The notes under the pieces are model-generated. The model did not search any database. It had not been told where the DNA came from and saw only the letters and a program-made list of their open reading frames with translations. Source: Desulfotomaculum copahuensis (GTDB taxonomy: Bacteria > Bacillota > Desulfotomaculia > Desulfotomaculales > Desulfovirgulaceae). From it: DNA of 64,000 nt. Position numbers and translations under genes: made by a program. Location of the stretch: NCBI RefSeq assembly GCF_001655685.1, contig NZ_LYVF01000047.1:124001-188000 (forward strand), in the 5' to 3' direction. This document shows, in pieces, positions 32,357-38,667 of this stretch (position 1 is its first letter; each line of letters begins with the position of its first letter).

Positions 32357-33334
32357 CTAGCGGTGTTGATGCGCCGCGGCCGTCTTGATCCGTTCCGGCC
32401 GGATGCGTTTGAAAAGGCCGTATCCGGAAAAACAAATCAGCATCAAAGCACAGCACAGGACGATGCCGCCGAGGGTGATGATACCGGCAGTTTCGCCTGC
32501 TCCCGCCTGTTTGGCCGGCAGGGATGCCGCCGCCAGCACCATCATGGCAGCGCAGGCCAGCCTTGGGAACAGGGAGCGGGTTATACTTTCCGTCCAGAGT
32601 GAACAGGTGCTCCGTCCAATGATCAGACCGGCAATCAAGATAAGCGAAGCAATTACTTCCAGCCTGCCTGACAATGCCCATGCAAAGAGCGCTCCCGTAC
32701 TGATGATCAGCCCGCTTAAACGGGCGGTATCCCTGGCCACCGGCACTGGTGCCCCCAGATAGCGGGCTAGCATTGCTTTTCCCGTCCAGGTGCCACCCAG
32801 GCCCAAAAAGCCGCTTAAAAAACCGGTCAACAATCCCTGCCAGGCCGCATCCCGCCAGCTGAACCGGATGGTATTCAATTCCGTCCGGGGTGGAGATAAA
32901 CGGGGGAACAGCGTGCCCGGCCAGTCGCGTTTCCCGAAACGGGTGAGCAACAGCAAAAAGACGGCCATGAGCAGCAGCAGGGTATAAATTGCATTCATTA
33001 CCGGTGCTGCGGCGTTGATCCCGGATAATAAAACCATGATCAGACAGCCGCCGGCTGCTCCCGCCAGGCCGAAAAGGGAAAGCAACAAGGCCAGGCGCCG
33101 ATGGGCGTTTTTGAATTGCGCCCGCTCGAACAGGGAAACAGCGGAACGGCTGAAATCACGGGTTACCCCGGTGCTTACGGCAAGCGCGGCCGGCAGGCCG
33201 AAAAGGTTGAGTACGGGTACCAGCATCAGTTGGGCGCATGATCCAATAATGACACCGGTCATGCCGACGCAGACACCGGTGATGAAGAGCGCCTGCGGAT
33301 TGATGAATAAACCGGCCAGAGGCAAATAAAGCAT
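32357..33334 (-). CDS. TauE/SafE-family membrane transporter (second)
   Basis: 325 residues from ATG 33334, 7 bases after AAGGAGGG; the longer ORF upstream has no SD. There are about eight hydrophobic segments; the N-terminal half has GVCVGMTGVIIGSCAQLMLVPVL and the second half GLLTGFLSGFLGLGGTWTGKAML. It is more diverged from the other two TauE genes here than they are from each other. It is cotranscribed with the tiny membrane protein gene 32 bases upstream, behind a CRP/FNR-type site. The substrate is unknown. Confidence 0.82.
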   Translation of the reverse strand: MLYLPLAGLFINPQALFITGVCVGMTGVIIGSCAQLMLVPVLNLFGLPAALAVSTGVTRDFSRSAVSLFERAQFKNAHRRLALLLSLFGLAGAAGGCLIMVLLSGINAAAPVMNAIYTLLLLMAVFLLLLTRFGKRDWPGTLFPRLSPPRTELNTIRFSWRDAAWQGLLTGFLSGFLGLGGTWTGKAMLARYLGAPVPVARDTARLSGLIISTGALFAWALSGRLEVIASLILIAGLIIGRSTCSLWTESITRSLFPRLACAAMMVLAAASLPAKQAGAGETAGIITLGGIVLCCALMLICFSGYGLFKRIRPERIKTAAAHQHR

Positions 33335-33366
33335 AGTTTTCCCTCCTTGTTTTTCTTCTTCACCGG

Positions 33367-33516
33367 CTACTCCTTGTTTCGCCCGGAAAATGGCCAGCGC
33401 GCCGCTGCTTCCAGGGTTACGCCCGCGGCGCAAAAAAACAGTACGGCAAAAACGGCGAATAAGACCTGGTAATTTTGATAAAGATGAAGCAGATAATTGT
33501 TCCAGCCTTCGATCAT
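33367..33516 (-). CDS. Small single-helix membrane protein
   Basis: 49 residues from ATG 33516, 5 bases after GGGGGTGAT. One hydrophobic segment (VLFAVFAVLFFCAAGVTLEAA) is followed by a basic tail (RWPFSGRNKE). It heads the operon with the second TauE gene and may be an accessory subunit. No family is recognised. The size is below normal annotation cut-offs, so it may be missed in relatives. Confidence 0.7.
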   Translation of the reverse strand: MIEGWNNYLLHLYQNYQVLFAVFAVLFFCAAGVTLEAAARWPFSGRNKE

Positions 33517-33654
33517 CCCAATCACCCCCTTATGACCATTCGCATGTGTCCTAAATAACAAGTATGGATTGGTCTACTTTCCCCTGTAATAATCGTTCAA
33601 CAAGCATTTTATATCAAAGACGCGGTAATCACAAAACTTGAAAAAGCATGGATA

Positions 33655-33670
33655 TGTGAATTAGGTCACA
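33655..33670 (-). promoter_or_regulatory. CRP/FNR-type site upstream of the second TauE operon
   Basis: TGTGAATTAGGTCACA is a perfect TGTGA-N6-TCACA palindrome. With the minus-strand -10 box TATAAA at 33608-33613 the predicted start is near 33601, placing the site centre at about -61, the classical class I activator position. The exact start is an estimate. Confidence 0.65.
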
Positions 33671-33915
33671 AGTAAGAAGATTTTCTTTGTTTCTCTGACC
33701 CGGAAGCAGTTTCAAAAAAATTGCATTTGTTCATATAACGGGGCAGGTTATTCCCGGCTTGCAGAATGTTTTGTTTTTGGCAATTGTCAGGGAAAATTGT
33801 TATCTGCCGTAAATGTCCGAAAAACGTAACAAGGTCGAGGAATCAAGCAAAATATTTAAAAAATAACTGTCTGCCGGTTTTGACAGCACGGCCCGGGGGG
33901 CGTAAACTATGTGAA

Positions 33916-33931
33916 AGTGAATGAGATCACA
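33916..33931 (+). promoter_or_regulatory. CRP/FNR-type site upstream of the third TauE operon
   Basis: AGTGAATGAGATCACA differs from TGTGA-N6-TCACA at one base. The possible -10 TAAAAA (33952-33957) would put its centre at about -41, the class II activator position. Confidence 0.6.
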
Positions 33932-34044
33932 AACATCCCGCAAGGGATTTTTAAAAATGGTGAATTGTGAAATAATTATCAATCTTGCCGGTTCCGGTTC
34001 CGGCCGGCAGTAGTTGACAATCTGCAATGCGCTTTAAGGAGGTG

Positions 34045-34326
34045 ATGCCGTTCAATCAGGCCGGTGGCGGTTGCCGGATGTACGTGCGGTTGAAATTCGG
34101 CAGTATACGTGTGGCGGGCGGAACATTGATCTTGACGGGGTTGGGCGGGGCTGCGGCTTGTGTTGCGACGACGGCCGGCGCCCCGGGAGTGCGGTGCACC
34201 GGTTTTAATCCGGTTTCCGCCCGGTGCCGTCCGGGCTGGCCCGGACGGGTAAAAAGGTTAGATCAGGAGGTGTTTATTTATGGGTATGTTCAAACGTTTT
34301 ATATCCGGCTTTTGGACCGTTGGTGA
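34045..34326 (+). pseudogene. Degenerate small membrane-protein-like ORF
   Basis: An open frame of ~93 codons sits behind AAGGAGGTG (only 2 bases from its ATG). MYVRLKFGSIRVAGGTLILTGL and TGFNPVSARCR faintly recall small DUF2892/YgaP-like membrane proteins that often sit next to TauE genes, but the second hydrophobic segment is missing and the frame runs into the next gene. I read it as a decayed or frameshifted copy; it may be chance. Confidence 0.3.
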
Positions 34327-35578
34327 AATGATGACGGCCGGAGTAAAAGCCGAGGCAAAATGGGAGTACGAGATGGGCAAGGTGATCCTCGGCCGGCGTA
34401 AAAAAATGCTTTTTCTGGCCTTATTGCCGGTTATTCTTGGCGTCGGAGTCGAGCTGGCCATGGCCGGTACGCTGCCGGATACCATCGGAGGCAGCAAGGC
34501 GTATATGCCCACTTTCGTGACCTCACAAATGTTCATCGGCTCCATTTTTGTCGGTCTGATGGCCGGGTTGATCACCGGTTGCATTGGTGCCGGCGGCGGT
34601 TATGTGCTCACCCCCGCCCTGATGAGTATCGGTGTACGCGGGATCATGTCCGTGGGTACAGACCAGTTCCACCTGTTTGCCAAAGCAATTATGGGTACGG
34701 TAATTCATAAAAAACTGGGCAACGTCAATCTGTGGATGGCGGTGTGGTTTGTGGTCGGTTCACTGACCGGCGTTACTGTCGGGGCCACGCTGAACCGGGC
34801 CGTTTATGCCAAAAGCCCGGCCTTGAGTGACGCCTTCATCAGCCTGGTCTATGTGGTTATCCTGGGTATTTTGGGCGCCTATTCCCTTTATGACTGGATC
34901 CGGCTGAGCCGGACCAAGTCGGTGCAGTCCACTAAAGAAGCCACCACGGCTTTCGCCAAATGGCTGCAGGGCATTCCGCTCAAGCCGCGGGTGACATTCG
35001 ATCAGGATATTGTAGCCGGCGGGCGCAGCATCTCCATTTACCCGCTGATCATCGTCGGTTTCATCGTTGGTATGGTGGCGTCCGTGATGGGTGTGGGCGG
35101 CGGTTTCCTGACCTTCCCCATTTTCGTCTATGGTCTGGGCGTTTCCACTTTCACCACGGTCGGCACGGACATTTTACAGATTATCTTTACCACCGGGTAT
35201 TCGTCCGTCGCCCAGTACGCCATTTACGGTTATGTGTTTTACAGCATCTGCATGGGCATGCTGCTCGGCTCACTGGTCGGCGTGCAACTGGGCGCCCTGG
35301 TGACCAAGTACGTCAAAGGCTCTCAGATCCGCGCCTTTTACGCGCTGACCATTCTGGCCGGTTTTGTCAACCGTATTTGCGCCCTGCCCGGAACATTGAC
35401 CAACGCCGGCTATTTGAAAGTAAATACGGCTACAGGCAATATAATCAATCAGGTGGGTAATGTGGTGTTCTTTGTTCTGGTGGCGATCTTCTCGGTCTGG
35501 ATTCTGATCGCCTTCTTCCAAAATGCCGGCAAGGCCCGTGCTGCCGAGATGTCCAGCCCGGTCAGCGTGGAGCGATAG
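34280..35578 (+). CDS. TauE/SafE-family membrane transporter (third, long form)
   Basis: 432 residues. A ~70-residue N-terminal extension with one hydrophobic stretch precedes the two TauE halves (GLMAGLITGCIGAGGGYVLTPALMSIG near 95; GFIVGMVASVMGVGGGFLTFPIFVYG near 260). Segments such as VGTDQFHLFAKAIMGTVIHKKLGNVN parallel the first TauE gene. ATG 34280 follows GGAGGTG. It is cotranscribed with the membrane protein gene 18 bases downstream and follows a CRP/FNR-type site. An anion transporter; substrate unknown. Confidence 0.87.
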   Translation: MGMFKRFISGFWTVGEMMTAGVKAEAKWEYEMGKVILGRRKKMLFLALLPVILGVGVELAMAGTLPDTIGGSKAYMPTFVTSQMFIGSIFVGLMAGLITGCIGAGGGYVLTPALMSIGVRGIMSVGTDQFHLFAKAIMGTVIHKKLGNVNLWMAVWFVVGSLTGVTVGATLNRAVYAKSPALSDAFISLVYVVILGILGAYSLYDWIRLSRTKSVQSTKEATTAFAKWLQGIPLKPRVTFDQDIVAGGRSISIYPLIIVGFIVGMVASVMGVGGGFLTFPIFVYGLGVSTFTTVGTDILQIIFTTGYSSVAQYAIYGYVFYSICMGMLLGSLVGVQLGALVTKYVKGSQIRAFYALTILAGFVNRICALPGTLTNAGYLKVNTATGNIINQVGNVVFFVLVAIFSVWILIAFFQNAGKARAAEMSSPVSVER

Positions 35579-35596
35579 TAAAGGGGGTGTCTTTAC

Positions 35597-36310
35597 ATGA
35601 TTATTGTTCATAAAAGGCAATTTTTCGTCGGTCTGATCATGCTGCTTTGTTTCTTCGCTGTGTTCGCCGTGGTGCTGAGCCCGGTAATGAACGGGCGGAC
35701 AATATTGCAGTTCAGTGACAACCTGTTCGATTCCCTGAGCAAGGGGTCGACATATAAGATTCCCGGTGTGGTGAAAAGCGCAGACAAGTTCACCGGTCAG
35801 CAGTTCACCGTCACAGTGAAGACAAAATCAGCGGACCAGGCGACTGGCATAAGCAACCTGCTCACGGCGGCCGGGGCCGCGGTGAAAGTAAATAAATTGA
35901 ATGTGACTGTCAACGGGGATCTGGGCCTGCTTGCCAAAAAGGCGCTGGCCGACGCCGATGTTGCCTTCAAGCAGGGAAGCAAGGCCGGGTCGACGGTGCT
36001 GCCCGGCATGAAGGCACGGGAGGCCACCTATTACTGGTGGACGCTATTCAGCCCGCTGCAAAAGCAATATCTGCAGCAAAATGACGCCACGCGGGGACAG
36101 TTCGCCGGGTCGGTGATGACCAAGGCGCTTGAGCCGGCCTATAACTTCGGCGACATACCGGCGGTAAAAGTATCCGAACGGGGCAACACACTGACCTTCA
36201 TGCTGCTTTTCTATATGGTCTATACCATCTGGTACGGGTTTGCCATCATGTACCTCTTTGAGGGGCTGGGCATCACCACCACCAGGGCAAAGGAGAAGCA
36301 GGAAGCTTAA
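35597..36310 (+). CDS. Uncharacterised two-helix membrane protein, TauE partner
   Basis: 237 residues with an N-terminal membrane helix (FFVGLIMLLCFFAVFAVVL), an extracytoplasmic domain of ~165 residues (TILQFSDNLFDSLSKGSTYKIPGV, YYWWTLFSPLQKQYL) and a C-terminal helix (LTFMLLFYMVYTIWYGFAIMYLF). No known domain is recognised. The tight spacing after the long TauE gene (AAGGGGGTG SD within the 18-base gap) suggests a transporter accessory subunit, in parallel to the TIGR02186-like partner of the first TauE gene. Confidence 0.75.
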   Translation: MIIVHKRQFFVGLIMLLCFFAVFAVVLSPVMNGRTILQFSDNLFDSLSKGSTYKIPGVVKSADKFTGQQFTVTVKTKSADQATGISNLLTAAGAAVKVNKLNVTVNGDLGLLAKKALADADVAFKQGSKAGSTVLPGMKAREATYYWWTLFSPLQKQYLQQNDATRGQFAGSVMTKALEPAYNFGDIPAVKVSERGNTLTFMLLFYMVYTIWYGFAIMYLFEGLGITTTRAKEKQEA

Positions 36311-36390
36311 ACGGTGCATGGCGGTTAAAGATATGGTTCCAGTCGCCGCCTTGAAAACGCCGTGATGGCGGTTCCGGGGCGCGGCCGGAA

Positions 36391-36433
36391 AAGAACGGGC
36401 AATGACATCAGTGTCCTTGCCCGTTCTTTATTT
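36391..36433 (+). terminator. Rho-independent terminator of the third TauE operon
   Basis: A perfect 12-bp stem AAGAACGGGCAA/TTGCCCGTTCTT with a 14-base loop, followed by TATTTC. Confidence 0.85.
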
Positions 36434-36522
36434 CACTATGTAGGCGGTGGTGCTGTTTTTATAAACGTGAGCTTATTCACAGCATATATTAAAAAGAAAC
36501 ACTTACAAGCATAAGATTTACT

Positions 36523-36690
36523 TTACCAGCCCAAGAATTTACCGGCAACATTATAAGCGGCCGGGAAAAATGCTTTGGCCACCAATGTGCCTGTTAACAC
36601 GAGAATCGATGTAATCCCCACTCCGTCTACAATCGCGGCGGCAACCTGTACCCACCGGGGTTCCTGGACGCAATATTCTCTTTGCGGCAT
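36523..36690 (-). CDS. Tiny membrane protein under its own strong promoter
   Basis: 55 residues, beginning MPQREYCVQEPRWVQ and ending AGKFLGW, with one hydrophobic segment in the middle (GVGITSILVLTGTLVAKAFF). ATG 36690 follows GGGGGTG. An almost consensus sigma-A promoter and a CRP/FNR-type site lie upstream, so this is a real, separately transcribed gene despite its size. No family recognised. Its control signals resemble those of the TauE operons, suggesting a shared physiological role. Confidence 0.72.
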   Translation of the reverse strand: MPQREYCVQEPRWVQVAAAIVDGVGITSILVLTGTLVAKAFFPAAYNVAGKFLGW

Positions 36691-36712
36691 AGCCGGCACC
36701 CCCTTTGTTCAT

Positions 36713-36741
36713 ATAGTAGGGTAACCGGGGATAAATGTCAA
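36713..36741 (-). promoter_or_regulatory. Sigma-A promoter of the tiny membrane protein gene
   Basis: On the minus strand: TTGACA (36736-36741), a 17-base spacer and TACTAT (36713-36718). Confidence 0.8.
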
Positions 36742-36789
36742 GAATATTTAGTCAAGTTAATTATTTCACTTGTAAATTTATTCTTTAAA

Positions 36790-36805
36790 TGTAACCTGAG
36801 TCACA
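36790..36805 (-). promoter_or_regulatory. CRP/FNR-type site upstream of the tiny membrane protein gene
   Basis: TGTAACCTGAGTCACA fits TGTGA-N6-TCACA at nine of ten positions. Its centre is about 91 bases upstream of the predicted start, another known class I distance. It overlaps the first of two GTAACCTGA direct repeats (36791 and 36814). Confidence 0.5.
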
Positions 36806-36841
36806 ATCAAAAAGTAACCTGAACCATCTGATACTTGATGG

Positions 36842-38284
36842 TCAGGGGGAAATTGGAGAACGTTCGCCGGTACAAAGCAGGGTTTTTATCGTCTGCAGCG
36901 GGTGCCCGAAGACATAACGACCTACGCCGAGCAGAAAAAGCAGGCCGATCAGCCAGTAGGGCAGGCGGCCTGTTTTCAGCGCCCGGAAGGCGGCGTGAAC
37001 GGCCCAGCCGTAGCTGTGGCCGCGGATTTCCTCCCGGGCCGCTGTGAGCAGCAGGCGGTTGAACCAGGGACGGTGTCCCAAACTGTTGTTCAGGTTGAAC
37101 AAGGCTATGCCGAGCAGGTTTTCCCGGCTGAACCGGTGCAGCGGCCGGTGGTAGTAGCGGGCGAAATCCCGGCGGGTGATGCCGTGGTAAAAAACGGTGC
37201 GGGCGGCCAGCCAGCTGCCCCAAAAGGCGGCGAAATAGCCGTCTTTGAGCACGCGTCCGTAACCCGACAGATCCCCGGCGGCCACCCAACCGTCGCCGTA
37301 AAAGCATGGTGATGGGCCGGAATAAATAAAAGCCGGGCAGACCACGTGGCAGCGCAGCGCCTCCACCGGATTGGGCAGGTCGATGATTTCCCGGATCGAC
37401 GGATGGGCGAAGAGGAGACGCAGGTCGTGGAAGTCCAGTTTCTTGTTCAACGCCGTCAATGTCAGCCAGTTTTTCCCTTTCGGAATAAAGGCCAGCATGG
37501 TGCCGGGCACAATACCGTCCAGCATGTAAACCCGCCGCCCGACCCGGTTGACCAGGGCGGTGGAAGTATTTACTTCTGTTACGCTAGCCTGAAATACGGG
37601 CGGCGGAGTATAGCCGGTGCTCTTCATGAACCGGTTGAGCATCGGTTTGTGCAGGGAATTGAAGCCGCTGGCCAGCACCACCAGGTCGGCGGACAGCTCC
37701 TGCGGGGTGTGATCGGGATTGCGCCGGCTCAAGATTACCCGCCAGCGGCCGCTGGAAGTGGCGTGCGGTGGAATCAGCCGCTTGACCACCGTCGGTTCAA
37801 TCAGCGTGAACAAATGACCCAGGTCTTCCAACCCTTCCAGGATGCGCATTTTGATTGCGTCGTCGAAACCCGGTACGCCGAAGCGGCTGGTGCGCAGGGT
37901 GGAAGTAAGCGGCGCGGGCAGTTGTACGGCCACGCTGCCCTGGCGGTTGACATAATGGCATCCCTCGATTTTTTCCAGCACCAGGTTTGGCGGCATTTCC
38001 AGCTCATACAGCTGTTCCATGGTTTTCCGGGCCAGATCGGTGACCAGTCCGCCACAATAATTGCAGCCGGTGCTGTTCACCAATTTGATATTGATACTCC
38101 TGTTCTCCCGCCGGCAAAGCATTAGCAACTGGCGGGCAAAAGCGCTTCCAGCCAGTCCGCCGCCCACAATCACCACCGTGGACCCCTCGGGCAGGCCGCC
38201 GGTGGGCTGGTGGGGCCAATGCGGCGTAGGAACGGGATGGGACAGCCGTGCTTCCAGGAAGCGGATTAAAGGGGAGGGACCCAT
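36842..38284 (-). CDS. FAD-dependent oxidoreductase with C-terminal membrane segment
   Basis: 480 residues. The dinucleotide fold is VVIVGGGLAGSAFARQLL at about residues 37-54, after an unusual ~35-residue N-terminal arm. A CNYCGG motif follows near residue 95, and YGDGWVAAGDLSGYGRVLKDGYFAA (second FAD contact) lies near 335. The layout is that of geranylgeranyl-reductase-like flavoproteins. The C-terminus has a hydrophobic segment (YWLIGLLFLLGVGRYVF), suggesting membrane attachment. ATG 38284 follows AAGGAG. The substrate is unknown. Confidence 0.8.
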   Translation of the reverse strand: MGPSPLIRFLEARLSHPVPTPHWPHQPTGGLPEGSTVVIVGGGLAGSAFARQLLMLCRRENRSINIKLVNSTGCNYCGGLVTDLARKTMEQLYELEMPPNLVLEKIEGCHYVNRQGSVAVQLPAPLTSTLRTSRFGVPGFDDAIKMRILEGLEDLGHLFTLIEPTVVKRLIPPHATSSGRWRVILSRRNPDHTPQELSADLVVLASGFNSLHKPMLNRFMKSTGYTPPPVFQASVTEVNTSTALVNRVGRRVYMLDGIVPGTMLAFIPKGKNWLTLTALNKKLDFHDLRLLFAHPSIREIIDLPNPVEALRCHVVCPAFIYSGPSPCFYGDGWVAAGDLSGYGRVLKDGYFAAFWGSWLAARTVFYHGITRRDFARYYHRPLHRFSRENLLGIALFNLNNSLGHRPWFNRLLLTAAREEIRGHSYGWAVHAAFRALKTGRLPYWLIGLLFLLGVGRYVFGHPLQTIKTLLCTGERSPISP

Positions 38285-38444
38285 GCCATGTCTCCTTATA
38301 ACCGGGAATTATTATTATTTTATTATTCGCTGTCGCTGCTTCATTTTCCTTTTTGGTCCGCAAACTGTTTCATGGTCGTCCGGGCGACAGACGGTACGGT
38401 AAACGGCGGGTAAAATATAAATAAAAACCGGGGGAGTGGGATAA

Positions 38445-38630
38445 ATGTGCCGTGTATGCGGACGGCAGGACGTAGAGATGGTGCCCGGACTCAACGTTTG
38501 TGAAAAATGCTGGAATATCTATGACGCCGTAAGACAGTTGGTGGTCAACCGCGCTTTCTGCGGCGGTTGCGCGGCCTGGCAAAAGAAGATGTTTGCGGGG
38601 GAGACGCCCCAGTGCCAGAAATGTTCATAA
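38445..38630 (+). CDS. Small double zinc-ribbon protein
   Basis: 61 residues with four CxxC pairs at residues 2-5, 19-22, 39-42 and 57-60, enough ligands for two zinc ribbons or two [Fe-S]/Zn sites. ATG 38445 follows GGGGGAG. A monocistronic gene between a flavoprotein and a kinase, both on the other strand. No specific family recognised; nucleic-acid or protein binding is plausible. Confidence 0.75.
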   Translation: MCRVCGRQDVEMVPGLNVCEKCWNIYDAVRQLVVNRAFCGGCAAWQKKMFAGETPQCQKCS

Positions 38631-38667
38631 AAGCTTTGCGCAAAATAAAATTCCGGCGGGCCGGCAA

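Larger units (their letters stand above)
33517..34026. other. Divergent regulatory region between two TauE operons
   Basis: About 500 AT-rich bases without an ORF. It holds two CRP/FNR-type palindromes (33655 and 33916), a TATAAA box for the leftward operon (33608-33613, minus strand) and a TAAAAA box (33952-33957) for the rightward one. Confidence 0.6.
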
